Source: Paraburkholderia haematera (GTDB lineage Bacteria > Pseudomonadota > Gammaproteobacteria > Burkholderiales > Burkholderiaceae). Taken from it: a DNA stretch of 64,000 nucleotides. The stretch's first letter is position 1. The number at the start of each line of letters is the position of its first letter. The notes beneath the pieces are model-generated. The model ran no database searches, was not told the origin of the DNA, and was given only the letters and a program-made list of their open reading frames with translations. The translations under genes and the position numbers were made by a program. Below are positions 35,313 through 44,158 of this stretch, in pieces. The stretch lies in assembly GCF_905220975.1 (NCBI RefSeq), contig NZ_CAJNBK010000030.1:1-64000 (forward strand), written 5' to 3'.

Positions 35313-35353
35313 GCTTGGGAAGCTAGAGTCTTACCGTTATACAACGCCCGCAG
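35313..35353 (-). repeat. Diverged copy of the 5' half of tRNA-Gly(CCC)
   Basis: These 41 bases match 32270-32310 at 37 positions, running from the tRNA 5' end to just past the anticodon; the rest of the tRNA is absent. The two copies are in the same orientation and bracket about 3 kb. Confidence 0.85.
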
Positions 35354-35434
35354 GACGGACCGTTTTCCTCGGGAAGGGGCAGTTAGCGCAAATCGCGCCG
35401 CCGCCCCTTGCCTGCAAGCCGAAAAGAACGCCCT

Positions 35435-35998
35435 TCAGATCACAAAGTAGGTCAGCTGAACAGCCGCACGCGTCACCACCATCAGCAGGACCTGCACGAT
35501 CACGAACAGCAGGATCGGCGAAAGGTCGATGCCGCCGAGTTGCGGCACCACGCGGCGCAGCGGATTCAGGAACGGCGCGGTCAGCTGATACAGGATCGGC
35601 ATGGCCGGCGAGCGCGGATTGAGCCACGACAGCAGCGCCATCAGGATCGTCATCCAGATGATCAGATTCAACGCCCACTTGATGACGGTCAGCACGGCGA
35701 CGATCAGCAGCGTCGGCACGAGCGTGAGCGGATCGGCGCCCGTGAGCACCACCATCAGCACCACGTAAACAATTGCCGCGATCAGAGCCGCGACCAGACT
35801 CGCCCAGTCGATGTTGCGGGTGCTGTGCAGAATGTGCCGCAAAGGCAGCACGATCCAGTTGGTGGCTTGCAGCACGGCGTTCGTGACGGGGTTGTACGGC
35901 GGCATGCGCACGACCTGAAGCCATGCGCGCAGCAGCAACGCGGCGCCGAACAGCGTAAAGACGGTATTGAGCAGAAAACGGGCGATATCGCCAAACAT
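35435..35998 (-). CDS. YggT family membrane protein
   Basis: A 187-residue protein made of two YggT repeats, each with a pair of hydrophobic helices and a conserved P-x-R loop (NWIVLPLRHILHSTRNIDWA and APFLNPLRRVVPQLGGIDLS). The inner-membrane family has no settled biochemical role, though links to osmotic balance and cell division have been proposed. The 210 bases upstream contain no other gene. Confidence 0.87.
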   Translation of the reverse strand: MFGDIARFLLNTVFTLFGAALLLRAWLQVVRMPPYNPVTNAVLQATNWIVLPLRHILHSTRNIDWASLVAALIAAIVYVVLMVVLTGADPLTLVPTLLIVAVLTVIKWALNLIIWMTILMALLSWLNPRSPAMPILYQLTAPFLNPLRRVVPQLGGIDLSPILLFVIVQVLLMVVTRAAVQLTYFVI

Positions 35999-36209
35999 CT
36001 CGTGTCCTTATCCTTCGGAAGGCGGCCGTCGATCGGCCGCAGGGTGCCGGCGCTGACCGATCGGTGCGCCGGCGGGTTCATTTGGATTGCCAGCGCCCTT
36101 CCCGGAGGAGGGCGCGTTACGCGTCACAAATGGGGACGCAGTGGTTCAATTTCCAGATGTTCGAATCAGGCCAACCGGCGAACCGCGTGCCGCACCCGGC
36201 CACGGGACA

Positions 36210-36530
36210 TCACACAGAAACCTTGATTTCGCTAATCAGAATCGTACCGTTGCCGCCGTCGGTGTAATTCGGAATGTCGGCAACCAACTGCTCCGAGGCG
36301 GACTTGAAGACTTTGTAGAAGTCGTCCGCGCTATCGAACAGGAAGTGACCTGCGGCGACATACGGCGGCGGCGTTCCCGGCGGCCCGGCATTGATGCCGA
36401 CATCGACCGACCAGCCTTTCAGCGACGGCCCGAACAGCCTGGCCGCGAGCGGCATATGCGTGACGCAGTAATAGTCCACGTCGAAGTGGCCGTTTTCCCG
36501 ATACGGATAGAGGATGCTGACCTTGATCAT
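36210..36530 (-). CDS. EthD family protein
   Basis: A 106-residue dimeric alpha/beta-barrel type protein starting at MIKVSILYPYREN. The motifs FDVDYYCVTHMPLAARLFG and AAGHFLFDSADDFYKVFKSA are typical of EthD domains. Members take part in ether or aromatic degradation or act as small oxidoreductases; nothing nearby indicates which. It lies 77 bases downstream of the DUF2520 gene and may share its transcript. Confidence 0.83.
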   Translation of the reverse strand: MIKVSILYPYRENGHFDVDYYCVTHMPLAARLFGPSLKGWSVDVGINAGPPGTPPPYVAAGHFLFDSADDFYKVFKSASEQLVADIPNYTDGGNGTILISEIKVSV

Positions 36531-36607
36531 TGTGCGTTCTCGTCTGTTGATCCTGAAGCGCGGCGCTGGCGGATTGCGCGCGGCGCCGGACGTCACATTA
36601 TCACGCC

Positions 36608-37546
36608 TTACTTGACGCTTGCACCTGCTGCGGCCTGATTCAGCGACCGGTTGAGCGATTCTTCCACCACCTCGGCAATCGCCTCGATCGCGACCGGCGG
36701 TTTGGCGCGGCGTTCGGCCAATCCGACCGCGCGCCGCGACAGCAAACCATACAGTGCGGCATGGTCGCCGCCGAGGCCTTCCAGTAACGCCAACTGCTTC
36801 TCTACGACGCCTGTATCGCCGCGCGAAACGGGGCCGGCGAGCGCGCCAGGCAGCCCTTTGTCGCGGGCGGTTTCGATCGTGCCGGAGAGCATCGGCAGCA
36901 GTGCGCGCAGCGCGTCGTCTTCGGCAAAGCCCAGCGTGCGCCATAGTGCGACGCATTCAGCGAGGCTGCACAGCGCGAAGCTCGCGGCGTAATGCGCCGC
37001 GGCGTGGTACAGCATGCGTCCGCCCGCCGGAATCGACAGCGGATGGCAATGCAGCGCGACCGCCAGTGCCGTCAGCGCCTCCTTGAGCGCGCCGTCGGCC
37101 TCGATCGTCACCGAGCAGCCGGCGATCCGGTCGATGTCTGCGAGATCGCCGCCAAAGAGGTACAGTGGGTGAAAGCCGCCGATCGCAGCGCCTTGGTCGC
37201 GCGCCGGCGCTAGCAATTCCACCGGCGAGGCGCCGCTGCAATGCACGAGCGCTTTGCCGTGTGGGCCGCCTGCCGCGTCCGCCACGAACCGCAGTGTGTG
37301 CGCTGTCGTACCGATGCTGTCGTCGGGAACGGCTAAAAAGACGATGTCTGCGGCGTCGACGACCTGTTGTGGATCGTCGAATGCCGCGCAATATTCGATT
37401 TGACTGGCGAGCCGGCTGGCCGAGGCTGCCGTGCGGCTCGCCACCGCCGTGACGGGATAACCGGCGCGCGAAAAGCTCAGCGCGAGACAGCGCGCGAGCC
37501 GACCCGCACCGATAAAGCCGAGGCGCGGCAGAGAGGGCTGGGACAT
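36608..37546 (-). CDS. Rossmann-like and DUF2520 domain protein
   Basis: A 312-residue two-domain protein. The N-terminal NAD(P)-binding fold begins LGFIGAGRLARCLALSFSRA and continues with DIVFLAVPDDSIGTTA. The C-terminal DUF2520 helical domain starts at FHPLYLFGGD and includes MLYHAAAHYAASFALCSLAE. It resembles ketopantoate reductase or ProC-like dehydrogenases; the substrate is unknown. Confidence 0.85.
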   Translation of the reverse strand: MSQPSLPRLGFIGAGRLARCLALSFSRAGYPVTAVASRTAASASRLASQIEYCAAFDDPQQVVDAADIVFLAVPDDSIGTTAHTLRFVADAAGGPHGKALVHCSGASPVELLAPARDQGAAIGGFHPLYLFGGDLADIDRIAGCSVTIEADGALKEALTALAVALHCHPLSIPAGGRMLYHAAAHYAASFALCSLAECVALWRTLGFAEDDALRALLPMLSGTIETARDKGLPGALAGPVSRGDTGVVEKQLALLEGLGGDHAALYGLLSRRAVGLAERRAKPPVAIEAIAEVVEESLNRSLNQAAAGASVK

Positions 37547-37790
37547 GGTTGCCTGCTCCAGACGGAATGCTTGAACGGGAAACCAGAAGTATCGCGCATC
37601 CGTCCTGCGGTGGCGCGTCCCGGTGCCGGCATTCCTCTGATCAGTGCGCGCGCGATATGGCGCCTCCGGTCAGTCATCCGGCGTCGCGCGCCCCGCGGGT
37701 CCGAAAACTGCTCACAATTTCTTTTCCTGAGCCGGTTTTGCAGTTGCTGTTCTGGGTTTTTCGTCTCGCAGTCAGATTCGGGAGGTAACG

Positions 37791-37952
37791 ATGAATATTT
37801 TTTCTTACCGAAAGCACTTGCGGTTCTTGACGCACTCGCAGCGCCGTCGCTGGTGGGACCAGAAGAAGCGCTTGACGCCACGCGTACGCATCAGCGGCTC
37901 GTACGTCCCGCCCAACGTCTCCAGAGAATTCGCCTACGTGAAGGTAGGCTGA
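37791..37952 (+). CDS. Small basic protein of 53 residues, unknown function
   Basis: A short gene with all control signals: GGAGGT four bases ahead of ATG, 53 codons, TGA, then a terminator 27 bases later. The product MNIFSYRKHLRFLTHSQRRR continues with WWDQKKRLTPRVRISG and is strongly basic with a paired tryptophan. No signal peptide or membrane helix. It may be a small nucleic-acid- or ribosome-associated protein, but that is only a guess from charge. The regions on either side, 37547-37790 and 37953-38326, hold no other gene. Confidence 0.65.
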   Translation: MNIFSYRKHLRFLTHSQRRRWWDQKKRLTPRVRISGSYVPPNVSREFAYVKVG

Positions 37953-37978
37953 AAATACCGTTTGCTCATGGGTAAGAA

Positions 37979-38009
37979 ATGCCTGGCGCGATTGCGCCGG
38001 GCATTTTTC
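37979..38009 (+). terminator. Terminator of the 53-residue protein gene
   Basis: The arms atgcctggcgc and gcgccgggcat (one G-T pair) enclose the loop gatt and are followed by five T. Confidence 0.85.
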
Positions 38010-38326
38010 ATTTCGGCCGTCAGGATTGAAGCTAATTTGTAATCAAAGATTACCGGCAAGTGAGCGCCTGAAGCCGCAAGAGCCGCAAAGCAGGGGATCC
38101 GCACCCGCGCGGCCGCTCGCAAACCCTGAGTTCTCAGTCCATTCTCAGTCCATTACGCAGCGCGTCCGGGCCGCGCCGCGCCGACGCGAATTCCGACCTA
38201 TTGCCGCCAATTGCAATTTGCAACAAATGCGAACATCTACGCGCGGTCTTTTTCGATACATTGATTTCATAGCATGCAAGGCATGCGATGTCGGCGACCT
38301 TAGTGGGCCGCGCCAGGAGAATAAAA

Positions 38327-38626
38327 GTGAAAAAGATCGTTCCGTTTGTCGTTGCCGCCGCACTCGGCATGGGGTTCGCGGCTGCTGCAGAGGCGCACGT
38401 TTCCGTCGGTATCGGTATTGGCATTCCGATCGCGCCGGCGTACCCGGTTTATGCCGCGCCGCCGCCGGTCTATTACGCGCCGCCGCCTCCGCCGGTGGTG
38501 TACGCGCCGGGCTATTACGCACCGCCGGCAGTCGTGGTGGGTGGGTATTACGGTGGCTATGGCCGTCCTTATTATCACCATGGCTACTACCGCGGTTACT
38601 ACGGCCACGGCTACTATCGCCGCTGA
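38327..38626 (+). CDS. Small secreted Pro/Tyr/Gly-rich protein
   Basis: A 99-residue protein starting with GTG at 38327, seven bases after AGGAG. It has a signal peptide (KKIVPFVVAAALGMGFAAAA), then a PVYAAPPPVYYAPPPPPVVY proline/tyrosine tract and a C-terminal glycine-tyrosine-histidine tail with YYGGYGRPYYHHGYYRGYYG. Such small exported proteins are common in Burkholderia and have no known role. A comparable short gene at 55093 is disabled. Confidence 0.75.
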   Translation: MKKIVPFVVAAALGMGFAAAAEAHVSVGIGIGIPIAPAYPVYAAPPPVYYAPPPPPVVYAPGYYAPPAVVVGGYYGGYGRPYYHHGYYRGYYGHGYYRR

Positions 38627-38771
38627 TCGCAAGAAGCGCGCGGATGTATTGATGGCGTAACGCCGGCTTGATCGCCGGGTTACGCCTTTTGTGTTTCTAC
38701 AGCGGCATACCAAAGCACTGTCGAAGCTGGGAGAATGGCTGTTTCGCCACCGCTCCTGGAGAGTTTCGCCG

Positions 38772-39737
38772 ATGCAAGCGCTTCCCGCTCCCACTTTCGA
38801 CGACGTACTCGACGCCGCTGCGCGTCTTGAAGGCGTCGCCCACCGTACCCCCGTCCTCACCTCAAGCACGTTCAATGAGCGCACGGGCGCGTCAGTGTTC
38901 TTCAAGTGTGAAAATTTTCAGCGTATGGGCGCCTTCAAGTTTCGCGGTGCGTACAACGCGATTTCGCATTTCGACGCGGAGCAACGCAAAGCGGGTGTGC
39001 TGACGTATTCGTCGGGTAATCATGCGCAAGCAATCGCACTGTCGGCGCGCCTCGCCGGCATTCACGCGACGATCATCATGCCGCACGACGCACCCGCCGC
39101 CAAAGTCGCGGCGACCAAGGGCTATGGCGGCGAAGTAATCAGCTACGACCGCTACACCGAGAATCGCGAGGAGATCGGCCGGCGGCTTGCGGAAGAGCGT
39201 GGCATGACGCTGATTCCGCCGTACGACCATCCACACGTGATTGCGGGGCAGGGCACGGCAGTGAAGGAGTTGATCGAAGAAACCGGCCCGCTCGACATGC
39301 TGTTCGTTTGCCTCGGCGGCGGTGGGCTGATCGGCGGCAGCGCATTGTCGGCGGCGGCATTGAGCCCGGCGTGCACGGTGATTGGCGTGGAGCCGGAAGC
39401 GGGCAACGACGGCCAGCAATCGCTTGCTCGCGGCGAGATCGTGCACATCGATGCGCCGCGCACGATCGCTGATGGCGCTGCCTCCACGCATCTCGGCGAC
39501 TACACGTTCGCGATCATTCAGAAGCTGGTCGCCCAGATCGAAACGGTTAGCGACGCGCAGTTGATCGACACCCTGCGTTTTTTCGCACAGCGCATGAAGA
39601 TCGTCGTCGAGCCGACGGGTTGCCTCGCCGCGGCTGCCGTGCTCAACGGCATCGTGCCGGTGAAGGGCAAGCGCGTGGGCGTAGTGGTGAGCGGCGGCAA
39701 CGTCGATCTGGAAAAGCTGGCGCAGTATCTCGCCTGA
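38772..39737 (+). CDS. PLP-dependent threonine/hydroxyaspartate ammonia-lyase
   Basis: A 321-residue fold type II PLP enzyme starting at MQALPAPTFDDVLDA, with GGAGAG upstream. The PLP lysine lies in MGAFKFRGAYNA, the substrate loop is YSSGNHAQA and the phosphate cup CLGGGGLIGG. The length without an ACT regulatory domain and the sequence around VIGVEPEAGNDGQQSL fit threo-3-hydroxyaspartate ammonia-lyase or serine racemase-like enzymes better than biosynthetic IlvA. Exact substrate uncertain. Confidence 0.82.
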   Translation: MQALPAPTFDDVLDAAARLEGVAHRTPVLTSSTFNERTGASVFFKCENFQRMGAFKFRGAYNAISHFDAEQRKAGVLTYSSGNHAQAIALSARLAGIHATIIMPHDAPAAKVAATKGYGGEVISYDRYTENREEIGRRLAEERGMTLIPPYDHPHVIAGQGTAVKELIEETGPLDMLFVCLGGGGLIGGSALSAAALSPACTVIGVEPEAGNDGQQSLARGEIVHIDAPRTIADGAASTHLGDYTFAIIQKLVAQIETVSDAQLIDTLRFFAQRMKIVVEPTGCLAAAAVLNGIVPVKGKRVGVVVSGGNVDLEKLAQYLA

Positions 39738-39775
39738 CAGGTTCGACGAAGCGCTGCGCACGTTGAAATCGATGG

Positions 39776-39805
39776 AAAACGGCTCGCTCAGGCGGGCCGT
39801 TTTTT
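39776..39805. terminator. Terminator between the lyase and lysE-type genes
   Basis: The arms aaaacggc-tcgc and gcgg-gccgtttt are followed by a T run on the plus strand and, through the A run, usable on the minus strand. Confidence 0.82.
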
Positions 39806-40483
39806 CTAGCTCGCGACCTGTGCGGTCTGCACGATCAGATCGCGATATCCGTTCACGATCACGCTATACGAGAAGTACGCGAACAGCAGCGCCGACAACA
39901 CATGGCACGCGCGCAGCAAACCGGTGCCGGCGCGTTTGCGCCCGTGGCTGCCGAGTCCACAGATAAAGATCGTCCAGCACAATCCGCCGAGGAAAAAGCC
40001 GCCGAGGAATACGGGGGCAGTCGTCACACTGGTGGCGCCGGCTTTCGCAATCAACGCGCCACCGACTGCGGCGAACCACAGAATCGCCGAAGGCGACGAC
40101 ATGGCCAGCAACACACCGCGCGCGAAACCGCGCCATGCGGAAAGATGCGGCGCTTTGGCATCCGCTTCTCCGGCAACCGCGGGTGCCGATGCGGGGAACA
40201 TTGCTTCACGCGCCATCTTCCACGTGAGAAACAGCAGGATTGCCGCGCCGCCGATCCACACGACCCAGCGCACCGATTCGAATTGCAGCAGCGCCGCCAT
40301 TCCCGCGAGCGCGAGCGCCGCATAAACCAGATCGCCGAAACAGGAACCGAGGCCCAGCCAGAAGCCCGGTTTGAAGCCGTGCGAGAGCGTCAGCGAAATC
40401 ATCGCGACGTTGACGAGACCGATATCCAGGCACAAGGACAACGACAGAAAAAAGCCATCCGACATCATTGAAAAGGCATGCAT
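39806..40483 (-). CDS. LysE family amino acid exporter
   Basis: A 225-residue membrane protein with six hydrophobic segments. LDIGLVNVAMISLTLSHGFK and the loop GLGSCFGDLVYAALALAG are the conserved N-terminal LysE/RhtB region, and ARGVLLAMSSPSAILWFAAV the central one. Family members export amino acids by antiport; the substrate is unknown. Convergent with the lyase gene. Confidence 0.85.
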   Translation of the reverse strand: MHAFSMMSDGFFLSLSLCLDIGLVNVAMISLTLSHGFKPGFWLGLGSCFGDLVYAALALAGMAALLQFESVRWVVWIGGAAILLFLTWKMAREAMFPASAPAVAGEADAKAPHLSAWRGFARGVLLAMSSPSAILWFAAVGGALIAKAGATSVTTAPVFLGGFFLGGLCWTIFICGLGSHGRKRAGTGLLRACHVLSALLFAYFSYSVIVNGYRDLIVQTAQVAS

Positions 40484-40609
40484 CCGCGCAACTGCTCCAT
40501 CAGTTTTGTTATTCAGACTTGTTCGAGCGCGAGCGACCCGGCTGATGACCGGATCGCTTCGATGCCGACAGAATCCTAAAAATTCAATGGTGTGATTCGA
40601 GGCCTGTTT

Positions 40610-42178
40610 TTACAGTCCCAACTCATTCCACAAGGTGTCGATGCGCTGTTTGACCGCGCCGTCCATCTCGATCGGGCGGCCCCATTCGCGATCGGTTTCG
40701 CCGGGCCATTTATTGGTCGCGTCGAGTCCCATTTTCGATCCGAGGCCGGCTACCGGCGAGGCGAAATCCAGATAGTCGATCGGCGTGCGATCGACCAGCA
40801 CGGTGTCGCGCACCGGATCGATACGCGTGGTGATCGCCCAGATCACTTCTTTCCAGTCGCGGATATTCACGTCCTCGTCGACCACGACGATGAACTTCGT
40901 ATACATGAATTGCCGCAGGAAGCTCCACACGCCGAACATCACGCGTTTGGCGTGACCGGGGTAGCTCTTCTTCATCTGCACGATCGCCATCCGGTAGCTG
41001 CATCCCTCGGGCGGCAGATAGAAATCGGTGATTTCGGTGAACTGCTTCTGCAACAGCGGCACGAACACCTCGTTGAGCGCGACGCCGAGCACGGCGGGCT
41101 CATCGGGCGGTTTGCCGGTGTAGGTGGAGTGATAGATCGCGTCGCGCCGCATCGTGATGCGCTCGACCGTGAAGACGGGAAACCACTCCTGCTCGTTGTA
41201 GTAGCCGGTGTGGTCGCCGTAGGGACCTTCCAGCGCGTGTTCGTAAGCGGCCGATGCACCCTTCGCCGGGCGCGGCGGCGCACCTGCGGGGGCGGGCGGG
41301 GGCGTGCCTTCCTGCGGATAGATGAAGCCTTCCAGAACGATCTCGGCGCGCGCGGGCACCTGCAAACCGTCGACGCCCGGCGTGATGCACTTCGCGAGTT
41401 CAGTGCGGCCGCCGCGCAGCAGCCCGGCGAACTGGTATTCCGAGAGCGTGTCGGGCACCGGCGTGACCGCCCCGAGGATGGTGGCTGGATCGGCGCCCAG
41501 CACCACCGCCACCGGATACGGCTTGCCCGGATTCTGCAGCGCGAATTCGCGGAAATCCAGTGCGCCGCCGCGATGCGCGAGCCATCGCATGATCAGTTTG
41601 TTACGTCCGATCAGTTGCTGGCGATAGATGCCTAAATTTTGTCGGCTCTTGTTCGGGCCTTTTGTGACGGTCAGGCCCCACGTGATCAGCGGTCCTGCGT
41701 CGCCCGGCCAGCAGGTCTGAATCGGGAGCTTTCCGAGGTCGACGTCGTTGCCCTCCCAGACGATTTCCTGGCAGGGCGGCGCGCTCACCGTTTTGGGCGC
41801 CATGTCCCAAACCGCCTTTGCGAGCGAGAACAGTTTTCCGGCGTCCTTGAGCCCCTTCGGCGGTTCCGGTTCCTTCAAGGCTGAAAGCAGACGGCCGACG
41901 TCGCGCAGCGACTCCAGCGCCGCGCTATCGCCCGCGCCTGCTTCTGCGTCGATACCCATGCCAAGCGCAACGCGGCGCGGCGTGCCGAACAGGTTGCCGA
42001 GGACCGGAAATGCGTGCTGCTGCCGGCTCTCGAACAGTATCGCCGGACCGCCCGCGCGCAGGACGCGGTCGCACAGCTCGGTCATTTCCAGGACGGGCGA
42101 GACGTTTTGCGAGATGCGGCGCAGTTCACCGATCGTTTCGAGACGGCCGACAAAGTCGCGCAGGTCTTTGTATTTCAT
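40610..42178 (-). CDS. ubiD: 4-hydroxy-3-polyprenylbenzoate decarboxylase
   Basis: A 522-residue UbiD-family enzyme starting at MKYKDLRDFVGRLETIG; a 38-codon upstream extension is unlikely. Landmarks are LPIQTCWPGDAGPLITWGL, the prenyl-FMN region NLGIYRQQLIGRNKLIMRW and the C-terminal LGSKMGLDATNKWPGET. It decarboxylates the ring of the ubiquinone precursor using prenylated FMN. A proline-rich insert (about residues 294-312) is longer than usual. Confidence 0.93.
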   Translation of the reverse strand: MKYKDLRDFVGRLETIGELRRISQNVSPVLEMTELCDRVLRAGGPAILFESRQQHAFPVLGNLFGTPRRVALGMGIDAEAGAGDSAALESLRDVGRLLSALKEPEPPKGLKDAGKLFSLAKAVWDMAPKTVSAPPCQEIVWEGNDVDLGKLPIQTCWPGDAGPLITWGLTVTKGPNKSRQNLGIYRQQLIGRNKLIMRWLAHRGGALDFREFALQNPGKPYPVAVVLGADPATILGAVTPVPDTLSEYQFAGLLRGGRTELAKCITPGVDGLQVPARAEIVLEGFIYPQEGTPPPAPAGAPPRPAKGASAAYEHALEGPYGDHTGYYNEQEWFPVFTVERITMRRDAIYHSTYTGKPPDEPAVLGVALNEVFVPLLQKQFTEITDFYLPPEGCSYRMAIVQMKKSYPGHAKRVMFGVWSFLRQFMYTKFIVVVDEDVNIRDWKEVIWAITTRIDPVRDTVLVDRTPIDYLDFASPVAGLGSKMGLDATNKWPGETDREWGRPIEMDGAVKQRIDTLWNELGL

Positions 42179-42409
42179 CTGGTGCGGAAGAGAGCCGCGC
42201 AAGCGGCAAAAAAGGAAGGCACCGTAAGACTGCGCGGCGCCAGAACGATTGTCGATTTTACCTGTGTCGGCTGACGCACGTAGATTGGCCAAACGACCTA
42301 CATCCGAAGGAGTAATTGAGATAGCTCAAGAGGCGCGCGCCGCGCGGTTTTGCACCGACTGAACACTGTTCATTATTACAATTAGTTATACATTTGCCTA
42401 TCTATAGTG

Positions 42410-42438
42410 TTGACGATCTATAAAACCCTGCATAGAAT
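42410..42438 (+). promoter_or_regulatory. Sigma-70 promoter of the transglycosylase gene
   Basis: TTGACG (42410-42415), a 17-base AT-rich spacer and TAGAAT (42433-42438) form a near-consensus promoter. Transcription would begin near 42445, giving a 5' leader of about 340 bases. Confidence 0.75.
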
Positions 42439-42444
42439 CCGTCC

Positions 42445-42787
42445 ACATTGGTTGCAGGGCGTGAACCTTTTTACCACTGCCCCCGGTCCCTTTTGACGCA
42501 ACGCGTCACCGTTTACCGACCCCCTGCACGGTATCTGACGGCCTTACTGAAGTCCTCGCCAGCGCCATCTGACGCTGGTTTTTCGCGTGGGAGCTACCGC
42601 CTGCGTGCTTTTTTGGCATGCCGCGGGCCATCTTTTCAAGATGGCTCCCCACAAACGGTATTTACCGTTTTCCCGACGTCGCTGCTGCCCTAACCAGACA
42701 GAGCGCGCGATGTCTTGACTCTGCGAACGTGTGTTACCGCCTGTTCAACTGGCGGAGTTCGCGGATCATGCAACATGGGAGATCTGA
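42445..42787 (+). promoter_or_regulatory. Long structured 5' leader with internal terminator
   Basis: Features in order: tgcaggg (42453-42459) pairing with ccctgca (42522-42528); inside it a hairpin tgacgc/gcgtca (42494-42508); then ccagcg/cgctgg followed by five T (42559-42583), a terminator; then gtgggagc with gctccccac (42587-42652) enclosing gccatctt/aagatggc (42627-42645); and aaacggta/taccgttt (42653-42670). The terminator lies about 200 bases before the ATG. This looks like a riboswitch- or attenuator-type control region; I do not recognise a known class. 42179-42409 has no further feature. Confidence 0.55.
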
Positions 42788-43960
42788 ATGAACGCCTGGT
42801 TATCGTGGCGTCCCGATGAACGTATTGCGCAAGTTGTGCGTGGTGCGTTGCGTCGCGGGACGCGAATGAGTCATCACCTGTTCAGCATCGTCGGCGGTAT
42901 CGCTGTCGTGCTGGCACTCACGTTGTGGCTGATGCCGGCCCTGCGCGGCACCCTCGCCGCCAAGCTGATGCCGGTCATTTCCGCCGCTGTGCAAGCCGGT
43001 CCCGCCCGTCTGCTGCAGGGCCACCCGCTGCCGGCTTTCGGGCCGCCTGGCGCGTCCTCTGACGACTCGCTGGCCGCAAATCCGACCAGTAGCGACACCG
43101 CTAGCGGCGCGAACAATGGCGTCACTGCCAGCAACACCAGCTACGACGGCGCCTTCGACAGCACGAGCACGACCGGTATGGGCGTGGCTGCGCTGAACGG
43201 CCTCGACCCGCGCACCATGCAGAGCGTCTCCGCGCTGGCGCGGCTGATTCCGGCGCAGCGCGTCTCGGCCGACGCGCGCGACGATCGCGTGCTGGTCTCG
43301 ACCCGCGAGCAGGATCTGGTTTCGTCGTACTTGGCGCGGCGTTATCGCGTCGCCCAGGAGCCCGTTGGCGAGCTCGTGAAGGCAGCGTTCGACACCGGCC
43401 GCGAAGTCGGTCTCGACCCGCTTCTCCTGCTCTCCGTGATGGCAATCGAATCGGGCTTCAACCCGTACGCCGAGAGCGGCGTGGGCGCGCAAGGCCTGAT
43501 GCAGGTGATGTCCAAGGTTCACTCGGACAAATTCCAGTATTTTGGCGGCCAGAGCGCAGCGCTCGAACCGGTTGCGAACATCAAGGTGGGTGCGCTGGTG
43601 CTGAAGGATTGCATCGTTCGCGGCGGTTCGCTGCCAGGCGGCCTGCGTCTCTACGTCGGCTCGACCTCGCCGGACGACGGCGGCTACGGCGCCAAGGTCA
43701 TGGCCGAGCGTGGCCGTCTGCGCGATGTGGCGCGTGGCCGCAAGGTGCCGATCAATGCACCGCAGGCGCCGGTTCTGACGGCGTCGAATACGGCTACGCC
43801 TGCTGCAACATCGGCGAACGGTAAGCGCGTGCAGATGACGCTGGATGCCGGCCATCCGTTGAGCGCGGCAGCGCCGGTTAAGACGCCGGTGTCCGAGCAG
43901 GACGACGCCAGTTCCAATGCGCCCAAGCACGTGGCATCGGCTGCGGAGTTGGGCGCCTGA
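42788..43960 (+). CDS. Membrane-anchored lytic transglycosylase (SLT domain)
   Basis: A 390-residue protein with GGGAG six bases before the ATG. One hydrophobic anchor lies near 34-52, then a serine/threonine-rich linker with SDTASGANNGVTASNTS, and an SLT domain from about 200 to 310: catalytic E221 in MAIESGFNPYAESGVGAQGL, then MQVM. The C-terminal 80 residues are low complexity. It would cleave peptidoglycan from the periplasmic side of the inner membrane. The YNAG motif is weak. Expression is probably governed by the long leader upstream. Confidence 0.83.
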   Translation: MNAWLSWRPDERIAQVVRGALRRGTRMSHHLFSIVGGIAVVLALTLWLMPALRGTLAAKLMPVISAAVQAGPARLLQGHPLPAFGPPGASSDDSLAANPTSSDTASGANNGVTASNTSYDGAFDSTSTTGMGVAALNGLDPRTMQSVSALARLIPAQRVSADARDDRVLVSTREQDLVSSYLARRYRVAQEPVGELVKAAFDTGREVGLDPLLLLSVMAIESGFNPYAESGVGAQGLMQVMSKVHSDKFQYFGGQSAALEPVANIKVGALVLKDCIVRGGSLPGGLRLYVGSTSPDDGGYGAKVMAERGRLRDVARGRKVPINAPQAPVLTASNTATPAATSANGKRVQMTLDAGHPLSAAAPVKTPVSEQDDASSNAPKHVASAAELGA

Positions 43961-44005
43961 GATTCAGGTAACGCGGTTCTCGTCTGACATGAGAGCGGCT
44001 GGTAT

Positions 44006-44038
44006 AAAAAAGGACACCCTCATTGGTGTCCTTTTTTC
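44006..44038 (+). terminator. Terminator after the transglycosylase gene
   Basis: The arms aaaaaaggacacc and ggtgtcctttttt pair around ctcatt, with T and A runs on both sides, so it may also stop the convergent aminotransferase operon. Confidence 0.88.
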
Positions 44039-44158
44039 TTTTGCGGCTTGCATTTGCGGCGGCGCGTGCGGTTGTGACGCATGAGCCGGGCATAGCAACC
44101 TGCCTTGACGGGTTCTTTGATGGCTCGCCAAGCCGCAATGCTTAATCCCTCCGTTCGA

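Noticed and set aside
38130..38151. Tandem 11-base duplication (ttctcagtcca twice)
   Set aside because: Only two units in a non-coding region; no link to function can be supported.
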